Of a stretch of 64,000 bases of DNA, positions 8,622 to 18,400 are shown one piece after another. Below the pieces are notes generated by a model that had not been told where the DNA came from, did not search any database, and saw nothing but the letters and a program-made list of their open reading frames with translations. The translations under genes and the position numbers were made by a program. Every line of letters starts with the position of its first letter. Position 1 is the first letter of the stretch. The DNA comes from Longimicrobiales bacterium (lineage in GTDB: Bacteria; Gemmatimonadota; Gemmatimonadetes; Longimicrobiales; Gaopeijiaceae): NCBI GenBank assembly GCA_028284495.1, contig JANQRP010000035.1:62001-126000 (forward strand), written 5' to 3'.

Positions 8622-9935
8622 GTGCGGGTCTTCTACCACACCTTCGGGTGCAAGGCCAACCAGTACGACACGGAACGGATGCGCCAGGAGCTGTCCGCGC
8701 GCGGGGCGGACCCGGCGTCGTCCCTCGAACAGGCCGACCTCTGCGTCCTCAACACCTGCACCGTCACCAACAGTGCCGACGCCGAGGCGCGGCGGATGGT
8801 GCGTCGGGTTCGTCGCCTCCGGCCCGACGCCCGCATCGTCGTGGTGGGCTGCTCGGCCGCTCTGCACGCGGCGGACTACGAGGCCATGGACGGTGTCGCC
8901 GCGGTCGTGCCGGGCCACGACCCGGTGCGGGTCGCGGAAGCGGCCGCCCCCGCCTCGCTCGTCCAACTCGAAGACCGACGGGGGCTCGATCGACTCGACG
9001 TCGAACCGGTCGGTGGGGAGCTGCTCCGCCGGCGCAGCGCCGGCACGCGGGGGTGGCTCAAGATCCAGGACGGCTGCGACCGGAAATGCGCCTTCTGCGC
9101 GACCCGTCTCGCGCGAGGCGCCAGCCGGAGTCGGCCCGCCGAGCAGGTCGTCGCCGAGGCGCGGCTGCTGGCACGACACCATCCGGAGATCGTGCTCACC
9201 GGCATTCACATCGGGCACTACGGTCGGGACCTTGGCGACCGCACGACCCTCGGAGGGCTCGTGAATCTCCTCCTCGACGAGGTGCCCGACGTGCGCCTCC
9301 GACTGGGCAGCGTCGAGGCCACCGAGATCTGCGACGAGATCGTGGGTCGACTGCGTGACTCCGGCGGGCGGCTCGCGCCGCACCTTCACATGCCGCTCCA
9401 GAGCGGCGCCGATCCGGTACTCCGCCGAATGCGGCGGTGGCACACACGCGAGCAGTATCGTCGCCGGACCCTCGAGATCGCCGAGCGGATGCCGGTGCTG
9501 GGGCTGGGCGCCGACGTCATCACGGGGTTCCCGGGCGAGACCGAGGCCGACCACCGTGACACGGCGGACCTCGTCGACGAGCTGCCCTTCACCTACCTCC
9601 ACGTCTTCCCCTTCTCGCCTCGTGACGACACGGTCGCCGCCCGGCTCGCCCTCGAGATGCCGGTGCCGGAGCGTGTGGCCGGAGAGCGGAGTCGGGACCT
9701 CCGCGAGCGGGTCCGCGAGAAGGCCCGCGCGTACGAGATCGAGCGCAGCGGAGGCGCGGCCGACGTCGTGATCGAGCGGCCGGACTCCGGGTTGACCGGC
9801 GACTACCTGCGGGTCGCGCTCGCCGAGGTATCGGCCGATCGCGTGGCGCATCTGGCCCGCGGAGTCCTACGGATGGGTGCCGACGGCCTGTATATTGAAC
9901 ACCTCGGTCGTCCCGCGGCGCCCGCGCGCAGCTGA
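8622..9935 (+). CDS. mtaB: tRNA (N6-L-threonylcarbamoyladenosine(37)-C2)-methylthiotransferase MtaB
   Basis: A 437-residue radical-SAM methylthiotransferase that turns t6A37 into ms2t6A37 in tRNAs reading ANN codons. It has the N-terminal cluster-binding domain starting YHTFGCKANQYDTERM, with further cysteines in LNTCTVTN and GCSA, the radical-SAM motif CDRKCAFC, and a C-terminal TRAM-like region. The start FGCKANQ and the motif TRLARG (TIPxARG in many relatives) fit MtaB rather than MiaB, which follows directly at 10007. The start is a GTG four bases after the preceding stop. Two methylthiotransferases side by side means both t6A and i6A tRNAs are modified. Confidence 0.92.
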   Translation: MRVFYHTFGCKANQYDTERMRQELSARGADPASSLEQADLCVLNTCTVTNSADAEARRMVRRVRRLRPDARIVVVGCSAALHAADYEAMDGVAAVVPGHDPVRVAEAAAPASLVQLEDRRGLDRLDVEPVGGELLRRRSAGTRGWLKIQDGCDRKCAFCATRLARGASRSRPAEQVVAEARLLARHHPEIVLTGIHIGHYGRDLGDRTTLGGLVNLLLDEVPDVRLRLGSVEATEICDEIVGRLRDSGGRLAPHLHMPLQSGADPVLRRMRRWHTREQYRRRTLEIAERMPVLGLGADVITGFPGETEADHRDTADLVDELPFTYLHVFPFSPRDDTVAARLALEMPVPERVAGERSRDLRERVREKARAYEIERSGGAADVVIERPDSGLTGDYLRVALAEVSADRVAHLARGVLRMGADGLYIEHLGRPAAPARS

Positions 9936-10006
9936 CGCGTCGCCCGCGGCGGTCGCACCCCGACTCCCCGTCCCGACTCCCCATCCCGCCGACCTTCCAG
10001 CTGAGT

Positions 10007-11407
10007 ATGGCCATCCCCCGACGCGCCTACGTCGAGACCTACGGCTGCCAGATGAACATCAGCGACGGCGAGCTGATGGAGGGCATCCTGGAGGCCGAGG
10101 GCTACGAGATCGCGGTCACGCCCGAGGAGGCGGACGTGATTCTCGTGAACACGTGCGCGATCCGCGACCACGCCGAGCGACGGGTGCTCGGGCGCGTCGC
10201 ACAGCTGAAGGGACTCAAGGACGAGCGTCCCGGCCTGATCCTGGGCGTGACGGGGTGCATGGCGCAGCGGATGGGCGAAGACCTGGCCGCCCGCGCTCCG
10301 TACGTCGACCTCGTGATGGGTCCCGACGGATACCGGGACCTGCCCGGAGCGCTGGAGCGAATCGGGGCGGGGGCTGCCGCACCCGGTGGCCCGCCGTCGG
10401 GGTCCTCCAAGCGCCGTACGCAGCTCGCGGTCCTCGACCTCGACGTGGGGGAGAACTACGAAGGGCTCGAGCAGCGCCGCTCCAGCGACGTGTCGGCCTG
10501 GGTGCCCATCCAGCGCGGCTGCAATCACCGATGCACCTACTGCATCGTCCCGTACGTGCGCGGAGACGAGAAGAACCGGAAGCCGACCGAGATCCTCTCG
10601 GAGATCGCGACGATCGCCGGACGGGGCATCACGGAGGTGACGCTGCTCGGACAGACGGTGAACTCGTACCGGCACGACGACTGGACGTTCGCGGACCTGC
10701 TCCGCGCGACGGCCCGCGTTCCGGGGATCCGCCGCGTGCGCTACACGTCGCCGCATCCGAACGACGTTACCGACGACCTGATCGAGGTCATGGCCACGGA
10801 GCCGGAGGTGTGCGAGCACCTCCACCTGCCGGTGCAGGCCGGGAACGATCGGACGCTCAAGCGGATGGTGCGGCGCTACACTGTCGAATCGTTTCTCGAC
10901 GTGGTGGACCGGGTCCGCGCCGCGATCCCCGACATCGCCCTCACGACGGACGTGATCGTGGCCTTTCCGGGCGAGACGGAGGCCGAGTTCGAGGACACGC
11001 TCGCCCTCATGCGTGAAGTTCGGTTCGACGACGCCTTCACCTACCGGTACTCGCCGCGGGACGGCACGCCGGCCACGCGAATGCCCGACGCATGGTTCGT
11101 GGACGACGATGTGGCGCAGGCGCGGCTGGAGCGGCTGATCTCGGTCTCGCGGTCGATCCAGGCCCAGATCAACGAGGCCGAAGTCGGCCGGGCCGAGGAG
11201 ATCCTCGTCGAGAAGCCGGGTCGGGACGCGGGCTTCGTGCTTGGGCGAACGCGTCGCGCCAAGGCGGTGGTTGTGCCCGGCGCCGACACCGACATCGGGG
11301 GGTACGTCGACGTGCGCCTCACCCGCACGACGGGGGCGACCTTCGTCGGAGAGCGTGTGCTCGCCGGCGCCGGCGCCGGCGTCCCGGTCGGATCGGCGTC
11401 CGACTGA
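10007..11407 (+). CDS. miaB: tRNA-2-methylthio-N6-dimethylallyladenosine synthase MiaB
   Basis: A 466-residue radical-SAM enzyme that adds a methylthio group to i6A37 of tRNAs reading UNN codons. Three domains are seen: the UPF0004 cluster domain (YGCQMNISDGELM, NTCAIRDHAE, GCMAQRMG), the radical-SAM core with RGCNHRCTYCIVPYVRG, and the C-terminal TRAM domain (about residues 385-450) that holds RNA. Length and the YGCQMN signature are typical. It follows mtaB after 71 bases, and 14 bases separate it from the small membrane-protein gene after it. The miaA partner that makes i6A is not in the window. Confidence 0.95.
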   Translation: MAIPRRAYVETYGCQMNISDGELMEGILEAEGYEIAVTPEEADVILVNTCAIRDHAERRVLGRVAQLKGLKDERPGLILGVTGCMAQRMGEDLAARAPYVDLVMGPDGYRDLPGALERIGAGAAAPGGPPSGSSKRRTQLAVLDLDVGENYEGLEQRRSSDVSAWVPIQRGCNHRCTYCIVPYVRGDEKNRKPTEILSEIATIAGRGITEVTLLGQTVNSYRHDDWTFADLLRATARVPGIRRVRYTSPHPNDVTDDLIEVMATEPEVCEHLHLPVQAGNDRTLKRMVRRYTVESFLDVVDRVRAAIPDIALTTDVIVAFPGETEAEFEDTLALMREVRFDDAFTYRYSPRDGTPATRMPDAWFVDDDVAQARLERLISVSRSIQAQINEAEVGRAEEILVEKPGRDAGFVLGRTRRAKAVVVPGADTDIGGYVDVRLTRTTGATFVGERVLAGAGAGVPVGSASD

Positions 11408-11421
11408 GCGAGGGCGAACCG

Positions 11422-11736
11422 GTGAAGCGCTGGACGGGGTTCCTCGGGTTCGGGGCGATCCTGCTGGTATCGATCGGCTTCGCGGCGATGAACGGCGCCC
11501 AGCGCGTGACCGTCCGACTGGGGATCGCGACGTTCTACCAGGTTTCCCTCACCGTGGTGGTGTTCGGCGCCGTGATCCTCGGCATGCTGGGCGTGCTCGT
11601 GGCCGGCATCGCGGCCGATCTCCGCGTGCGCCGGATCCTTCTCGATCGCCTCGCCGAGGAGCGCGAGGAAGAGCACGAGCGCATGTTCGTCGACCGCAAC
11701 CAGACGACCCTCTTTCCGGACGAGGACCCCGACTGA
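11422..11736 (+). CDS. LapA/DUF1049-like small membrane protein
   Basis: A 104-residue protein with two membrane helices (about residues 5-22 and 41-64), the NGAQRVTVRLG hairpin between them, and a charged C-terminal coiled tail (RLAEEREEEHERMF). This is the plan of the LapA-domain family (lipopolysaccharide assembly protein A), whose members assist envelope assembly with LapB in enterobacteria. No LapB-like TPR protein is visible here, so the role is inferred from the domain only. GTG 11422 is the first start after the miaB stop that gives the full first helix. It runs into comEC with a 58-base gap. Confidence 0.65.
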   Translation: MKRWTGFLGFGAILLVSIGFAAMNGAQRVTVRLGIATFYQVSLTVVVFGAVILGMLGVLVAGIAADLRVRRILLDRLAEEREEEHERMFVDRNQTTLFPDEDPD

Positions 11737-11794
11737 GTAATCCTCGGGAGCCGGGCTGACCCGCCTCCCTCCCTCGACGCGGGTCGCCGTCGCG

Positions 11795-14143
11795 GTGGCG
11801 CTTTCGGCGACCCTCTCCGGCCCGCTCCCCCCTGCGGTGCCCCCCCTCCTGATAATCCTCATCGGTCTCATCCGGCGATTCCCTCGCACCGAGATCGGCA
11901 TCATGGCTGCGGCGTCCGTGGTCGGCGTGGCGTGGGCCTCCGCCGGACCCGTCACGCCGGGTGCCGCACCACTCGTGCCCGGGGAGTACGTGCGCCTCGA
12001 GGGGTGGCTCGAGGTGGAGCTCGACGGCGGCGCGCTGCTCCACCTCGACGGCGCGACCGTGCCACTCCGGTCGATGCCGCCGGGGCTCGCGGGTCGTCCG
12101 GTACGCGTGACCGGGAGGGTCGCGCGCCCGTGGCACCCGAGGGCGCGACCGTCGGTCGCGGTCGACTCGGTGGCTCCGTGGCGCGGCGGCGGAGTGGACG
12201 CGCCGGGTGTGCCGCCGCTCACGCGGGCGTGGATGCGGACGCGCCTCGACCTGAGGATCCGCGCGCGGGCGCGGATCGAGGCCGCCTTCCCTCGCCACGC
12301 CGGCCTCGTGGCGGCGCTGGTCCTCGCGGATCGGAGCGCGCTTCCCGTGGACCTGCGCGATCGCTTCGCCCGCGCGGGCACGGCGCACCTCCTGGCCATC
12401 TCGGGCTTCCACGTGGGTGTCCTCGCCGGCTGGGCGTACCTCCTCCTGGGGCTCGCCCGCGTCCCGCGCCGCCGGCGACCGCCGGTCGCGGCCGCTCTCG
12501 TGTGGCTGTACGTCGGCGTGCTGGGCTTCCCGACGTCGGCCGTGCGCGCGGCCATCCTCGTTTCGGCGGTGTGCGTGGGTCGGCTACGGGGACGTCCCAC
12601 CCATCCGCTCGGCGCATGGGGACTCGCCCTGGCGCTGGTCGCCCTGGCCGATCCCGCGGCGCTCCGCGGGGTCGGCGCGCAGCTCAGCTTCGCCGGCAGC
12701 CTGGGGCTGATTCTCTGGGCTCGCCCGTGGGGACGCGGGCTGGGCGGCTCGCCGACGCGACCCGGGGCCCCGCGGCGCGAGCGTTTCCGTCGGGTCGTGG
12801 GTGTGACGGTCGCCGCGACGGTCGCCGCGCAGGTCGCGACGGTCGCGCTGGTGGTCTGGCACTTCCAGGCGGTGCCCCTCGCCGGCCTGCCGGCATCGGT
12901 GCTCGCCACGCCTCCGATCGCGGTGGCGCTCCCCGGTATTCTGCTGGCGCTGCTCGCGAGCCCGGTGCCGATCGCGTCGGCGGTCGTGGCTGGCGGCGTG
13001 GAGGGGCTCCTGTCCGTCACGATCGCGATCGTCGATGTGCTCGGCGGCGCGGCAGGGGTCGTCCACCTCGGTCCCCTCCTGCTCGCCGGACCCTTCATCG
13101 GCGCGCTGGTCGGGTCGGCGCTGGCCGCCGGGGCGCCCTTCTGGCGGCCCCGAACGGGGGAGCCGCACCGGCGACGCGTGGCCCGCCGCCGGAACGCCCG
13201 GCTGCGCGGAGCCCTCGTAGGTGCCTGGACGGGGATCGGCGCGCTGCCGGCCGCGACGGTCGTGTGGCCGGCTCCGGTCGAATTCCACGTGCTCGACGTG
13301 GGGCAGGGGGACGCCATCGCGATCCGGTCGCCCCGCGGCGCCTGGACGCTGGTGGACGCGGGCCCGGGGCGGGACGACGTGCTCGAGCGGCATCTGGCCC
13401 GGCTCGGCATCCGCCGGATCGAGACGCTCGTCCTGACGCACCCCGACCTCGACCATGTGGGGGGCGCGGCGGCGGTCCTGGCCGGCTTCAGGGTCGACCG
13501 GATCGTGGGTCCGGGGCTTCTCCGCGGCACCACGGCGCTCGAGGAGGTCCTGACCGCGGCGGCACGCCGTCGTGTGGCGTGGGGCGTGGTGGAGCGCGGA
13601 TCGCGGTGGGAATCCGACGGGGTGCGCTTCGAGGTGGTCCACGCGGGCGGCGGATCGGCCCTGCCGAACGACCACTCGGTGGTGCTGCACGTCGCGTGGG
13701 GCTCGTTCGACGCCCTGCTGACGGGCGATGTGACCAGTGAGGTCGAGGACCGGCTCCCGCCCAGGATCGCACCCGACGGCGCGGTCGAGCTGCTCAAGGT
13801 GGCCCACCACGGTAGCCGGACGTCGTCGTCCGGACGGTTCCTGGACGCCCTCGCGCCCGCCGCGGCCGTGGTGTCCGTGGGTCGCGGCAACCGGTTCGGA
13901 CATCCCGCCCCGGACGTGCTCGCCCGCTACGACGCGAGGGGGATCCCGTTGAGCCGTACCGATCGACACGGCTCGATCCGCATCCGTGGCCGGCAGGACG
14001 GCTCGTTCCGCGTCGCCCACGAGTTCGGTGGCCCGACGTTGATAGGCCTCTGGGCCGGCCGTATCCTCCGGGGGTCCCGCCACTCGGGTGCCCCGCCGTG
14101 GGGCCCGCCCGACCGGCCTGCCCCCGCCCGCTCACGGATCCGC
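11795..14143 (+). CDS. comEC: ComEC/Rec2 DNA-uptake channel, open into fbp with no stop codon
   Basis: The sequence shows the three ComEC parts: an N-terminal hydrophobic segment and OB-like DUF4131 region (to about 160), the competence channel with many helices (about 165-430; signature HLLAISGFHVGVLAGW and GFPTSAVRAAILV), and a metallo-beta-lactamase-like domain from about 495 with LTHPDLDHVGG and KVAHHGSRTSSS. ComEC passes single-stranded DNA across the inner membrane during natural transformation. The GTG at 11795 is the first usable start. The frame has no stop: after HGSIRIRGRQDGSF it continues through a 40-residue Pro/Arg/Gly-rich stretch straight into fructose-bisphosphatase at 14144. 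A TGA-TAG pair at 14040-14045 lies one frame off. The end given is where the fbp start begins. Confidence 0.85.
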
Positions 14144-15160
14144 ATGTCCAGCTTCGCCCCGATCACGCTGGCCCGTCACATCGTCGACCAGGAGCGCCTG
14201 CACCCGGAGGCGTCGGGCGCCTTCACCACCGTGCTGCTGGACGTGGCGCTCGCGGCCAAGGTGATCTCCCGGGAGGTGAATCGCGCCGGGCTGGCCGACG
14301 TCCTGGGGGACACGGGGAGCGAGAACCTCCACGGTGATCACGTCCAGAAGCTCGACGTCATCGCCGACCGCGTGATGTTCAAGGCGCTGGACCATTCGGG
14401 GACGCTCGCGTGCATGGGGTCGGAGGAGCACGAGGAGCTGCTCTCGATCCCCGAGGAGTTCCCGCGCGGCGAGTACGTCATCCTCTACGACCCCCTCGAC
14501 GGGTCGTCGAACATCGACGTGAACGTGTCGATCGGCACGATCTTCTCGCTCCACCGCAAGATCACGGACGGATCCACGGGACGGCTGAAGGACGCGCTTC
14601 AGCCCGGCTCACGTCAGGTCGCTGCAGGATACGTCCTGTACGGCTCGTCCACGATGCTCGTTTACACGACCGGCTCGGGCGTGTACGGCTTCACGCTCGA
14701 CCCCGAGATCGGCGAGTTCATTCTGAGCCACCCCGAGATCCGCATCCCGGAGCCCGGCGCGGCCACCTACTCGATCAACGAGGGCAACTACGCGAAGTGG
14801 AGCCCCGCGCAGCAGGGGGTCGTGGACGGCATCAAGCGGGGAGATGCCACGGGCGGGCGCCCGTGCAAGGCGCGCTACATCGGCTCGATGGTCGCGGACG
14901 TCCACCGGACGCTCCTCCGCGGCGGAATCTTCATGTACCCGGGGCAGCAGGATGAGCCGGATGGCAAGCTCCGGCTTCTCTACGAAGGCGCGCCCATGGC
15001 CCTGCTCGTCGAGCAGGCCGGCGGTCGTGCCAGCACCGGCGCAGGGCCGATCCTGGAGGTGCAGCCCGCGCACCTCCACCAGCGCACCCCGGTCTTCATG
15101 GGCTCCGCCGGGATGGTCGACTGGGTCGAGCGGCACCTCGGCGAGGGCGCACGGGCCTAG
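14144..15160 (+). CDS. fbp: Fructose-1,6-bisphosphatase, class 1
   Basis: A 338-residue class 1 FBPase that removes the 1-phosphate of fructose-1,6-bisphosphate in gluconeogenesis. Catalytic and metal residues are present: GSEEHEE (about 89-95), YDPLDGSSNIDVNVSIGTIF (about 116-135), and the C-terminal GGRASTGAGPILE. It is full-length against the 332 residues of E. coli Fbp when started at ATG 14144, whose next residues (SFAPITLARHIVDQERLHP) are the family's N-terminus. Although it lies in the comEC frame, it is likely translated alone, since ComEC's C-terminal domain is thought to face outside the membrane while FBPase is cytosolic. The upstream ribosome site is weak (GGAT). Confidence 0.92.
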   Translation: MSSFAPITLARHIVDQERLHPEASGAFTTVLLDVALAAKVISREVNRAGLADVLGDTGSENLHGDHVQKLDVIADRVMFKALDHSGTLACMGSEEHEELLSIPEEFPRGEYVILYDPLDGSSNIDVNVSIGTIFSLHRKITDGSTGRLKDALQPGSRQVAAGYVLYGSSTMLVYTTGSGVYGFTLDPEIGEFILSHPEIRIPEPGAATYSINEGNYAKWSPAQQGVVDGIKRGDATGGRPCKARYIGSMVADVHRTLLRGGIFMYPGQQDEPDGKLRLLYEGAPMALLVEQAGGRASTGAGPILEVQPAHLHQRTPVFMGSAGMVDWVERHLGEGARA

Positions 15161-15202
15161 CCGGCGACGACGGAAACCGGAGAGGGCCGCGCGGGGCCGG
15201 CA

Positions 15203-15257
15203 CCGGAAAGGGATTTCCGGTCGGGTCAGAATTCTGATGAGAAGTCGGTTTTCCGAC
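15203..15257. promoter_or_regulatory. Cluster of three palindromes upstream of a sigma-54-like promoter
   Basis: Three perfect inverted repeats follow one another: CCGGAAAGGGATTTCCGG (15203-15220), TCAGAATTCTGA (15226-15237) and GTCGGTTTTCCGAC (15244-15257). They lie about 95-150 bases ahead of the start site expected from the -24/-12 element at 15326, where activators of sigma-54 polymerase usually bind. The first could also be the stem of a terminator for fbp, but it has no T run. That they are enhancer sites is inference. Confidence 0.45.
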
Positions 15258-15262
15258 CTCAT

Positions 15263-15300
15263 GCAGCCCCCCCCGGAACGCCCGGAATGCACCGGGCTGC
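15263..15300. other. Hairpin with 7-bp stem in the intergenic region
   Basis: GCAGCCC (15263-15269) and GGGCTGC (15294-15300) are exact complements across a 24-base loop that itself holds two CCCGG blocks. It has no T run after it. It lies between the palindrome cluster and the -24/-12 promoter and might bring these together or act as a weak terminator. Confidence 0.35.
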
Positions 15301-15325
15301 AAGGGCTTTCCCGACGTCTCGAATC

Positions 15326-15341
15326 TGGCACTGACCTTGCA
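15326..15341 (+). promoter_or_regulatory. Sigma-54 (RpoN) type promoter
   Basis: TGGCAC, five bases, TTGCA: this matches the -24/-12 consensus TGGCAC-N5-TTGCW exactly, with the invariant GG and GC ten bases apart. Transcription would start near 15352, giving a leader of about 70 bases before the ATG at 15424. It would drive the large surface lipoprotein gene alone, which ends at a strong terminator. A second, sigma-70 reading (TTGCAC with a poor -10) is much weaker. No rpoN or activator gene is in the window. Confidence 0.65.
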
Positions 15342-15400
15342 CCATTGTGCCGCCGGTCATGTTCGCGTGTCATCTGGATAGGACACGCCGGACGAAATCA

Positions 15401-15413
15401 CCCAAATTTTGGG
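15401..15413. promoter_or_regulatory. AT-rich inverted repeat just before the lipoprotein start
   Basis: CCCAAATTTTGGG is a perfect inverted repeat with one central base, ten bases before ATG 15424 in a leader that lacks a clear ribosome site. It could be an operator or, in the mRNA, a small structure that affects initiation. Function is unknown. Confidence 0.35.
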
Positions 15414-15423
15414 ATACGAAACC

Positions 15424-18400
15424 ATGAAGCGACTCAAGTACTTCGCACTGGCGGCGCTCGTAGCGTTCGCTGCCTGTGAGGAGGGCAACGAGAGTGTGGT
15501 TCCCGAGCCGGATACCGGTACGATTTCCGGTACGGTGACGGTCGATGGGATCGGTCTGGCGGGCGTGACGGTCACGCTCACGCCGACCGGCGCCACGACT
15601 ACCACCGCCGCGAACGGGGACTACTCCTTCTCGGATGTCGAGGCGGGGGCCTACACGGTCGCCATCTCCGGCACGCCTTCCGACGCAGCCTTCTCCACGA
15701 CGTCCAAGGCGGCGGTCATCACGACCGACGGCCAGGTCATCGACGTGGACTTCTCCGGTTCCTACATCCGCACGTCGGCCATTTCGGCGTCGGTGAGCGT
15801 TCCGGGTGTCGGCGCCATTGCGGGTGCCACCGTGTCGATTTCCGGCATGGAGTCGGCCTCGCAGGTCACGGGTGCCTCGGGAACGGCGACGTTCTCGGGT
15901 CTCCGCGCAGGCGCCTACACGGTGTCCGCGGCGCTCGGTGCCGCAGCCGCCGCGCTGTACGACCTCAATGTGAACTCTTTCAACGTGCAGCTCGACGTTG
16001 ACGAGCTCGAGGCCGTCGCCTTCGTGGCAACGCCGAAGACGATCTCGACGATCACGGGTCGCATGTACATCGACGAGGTGTCGAAGAACAACCAGTACGA
16101 CCCGGCGAACGAGGAGAACCTCACGATCGCCGACGTCGACATCGTCATCGAGGGTGTTTCGGTCGGCGTGTTCGACACGATCCAGACCGACGCCAACGGC
16201 GAGTACGAACTCAACGGTCTTCCGGCTGCGAACTACCGCATCTCGCTCGACACGTCGCCGTTCAACGGCGCCGTCTCGCTAGGCACGCCGAACGACGTCG
16301 TGATCACGCTCGGCGTGGCCGACACCGAGGTCGTCGACTTCGGGTTCGACATCATCGAGCAGCGGATCGTGATCGGTGCCTTCCTCGGCGCGGATGAGGA
16401 CAACGGTCCTTCTGGCGTGCCTTCGCGGGTCGAGGAGATCCCGGGTGTGGACATCGACCTTTACACGACGGCTCAGGCCGCGAACAACGCACCTGGTGCC
16501 GGATTCCTCGACGACGCCAACACTGGGTCGAGTGGACTCACGACGATCACGTTCGATCGCGCAGACGACACCGATCCGTTCGGTGGTCCGTCGGACAACG
16601 TCGTATTCGCCATCGTGGGCGGACTCCCGGCCGCCTTCGCCGGACTGGTTCAGAACGGCGAGGGTGTCATCGAGGTTCCGTTCCCGGCGAAGGACTCGAT
16701 CGTGACGTCGGACGATGTGTTCGACTACCTGAACAGCTCGGTGACGATCTCATTCCTTGCTCAGGAGACGGACGGCGATACGTACGCGAACGTCGGCACC
16801 CGTCTCGAGACGGACACGACGGTGTTTACGGCGAGTGTCGCGAACACGGACGCTGCCGGGATGGTCTACTACGACCTCACGGCGACCGGGACGTACTACG
16901 CGCGGGTTCGGACCGAGATCTGGCCGGCCTTCGTCGCGAACGACGACATCCCGTTCCCGCCGAACGGCGTGCTTCCGCTGACGTATCCGTTCACGCAGAC
17001 GCCCAACCCCGCGGCACCGAGCGCTGACGACGCCGGTAGCTGGCTCGAGTTCGAGTACGATGGCACGTCGCTGCCGACGGACACGGTCTTCATCGGACAC
17101 AACGACATCAACTGGGACAACGTCCGCCTTCGTGGCCGGGCGTACCGTGAGGCGAACGAGATCCAGAACTACCAGTCGGGCGTCGATCCGCTGACCGGTG
17201 TTCAGGTGATGAACGTCCAGCTCCAGTGGGATTCGGCCGGAACGTGGGTGGACTTCGGTCTGCCGATCGTGCCGCCGAACCTCGACGGTGGCTTCGGGAA
17301 CGGCGCCGTGCCGTCGGGCCTGGACTTCCGGTACAACGCGAACACGAACAACAACGTCCCGCCGTCCGACTGGGCGGTGCTTGATGACACCACGGTCAAC
17401 TTCTCGGCCGATGGTTCCGACCAGGCTGTGGACGTGTGTCCGCTGCGCGACGTGGGTACGATGTCGTACCCGACCTGCGGAACGTTCGCGGTCAAGTCGC
17501 AGAACAACACGTTGACGCTGGACGTGGCCTACCGCGATGACACCACGGTGCCGAACGGCACGCAGGTGCGCGTGTTCTCGCCGGACAGCACGATCCAGGG
17601 CCGCTTCCTCCAGGGCGTCAACGAGGTCGACGACGCGATCTTCACCACGGTTGGTGGCTCGATCACCGTGACCGGCGTGCGTGAGGGCTACTACGTCGCG
17701 GTTCCGGTGGACGACGCTCCGTCGGAGATCTTCTTCGCCAGCACCAACGGTGGCGAGAAGGACACCGAGGTTCGCGGTCAGGCCGTTGCCGCCGTCGTGG
17801 CGGCTACCACGCCGAACGGTGCGGTGGCCCCGCGTTCGTTCCACGCCTTCCGCGGCGACGCGGTGGTCAGTGGCGTGGTGGTGAACGACCGTGACCAGGA
17901 TGGCAACACGATCGACAACAACGAGGCCCTCATCGGTGCCACGGTGTCGATCTACGCCGACGATGTCGGTGGTGCCTCGGTCAACGCCGACTCGCTGATC
18001 GCCACGGCGACAGTGGGGCTGGACGGTTCGTACAGCTTCGACAACCTCCTCACGCAGCGGTACCTGGTGCGGGCGACCGCGCCGAGCGGTGAGACGGTGA
18101 TCGCGGCCGGCAGCACGACGGGCACCTACACGGTGACCACGCGTGCCGACCATCCGAGCGGTGATCCGGACCGTGAGATCAACGACATCACGCCGACCAC
18201 GCTCCCGTACTGGAACTACGGTACGGACATGGTGGTGAACCCGAGTGATCCGGGTGAGCAGAACAGCTACTTCACGTTCCTGTTCAACAACGGCACGGTG
18301 TCGGGTACGGCGATCAACGACGAGACCGGAGGCGCTGCATCGCCGGTCACGATCCAGATCGTGCGGTGTGCCACGTACGACGCGGCCGAAGATGTGCCGC

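Noticed and set aside
11041..13890. A 949-codon open frame antisense to miaB and comEC
   Set aside because: It is Arg/Ser/Thr/Pro-rich shadow coding from high GC; the plus strand has clear conserved domains throughout.
14040..14045. TGA-TAG as the true end of comEC
   Set aside because: It is one frame off and the ComEC-like sequence keeps its frame up to about 14025, so it is not accepted without evidence of an indel.
15161..15220. The first palindrome as an intrinsic terminator for fbp
   Set aside because: The stem is good but no T run follows; it is kept as part of the regulatory cluster instead.
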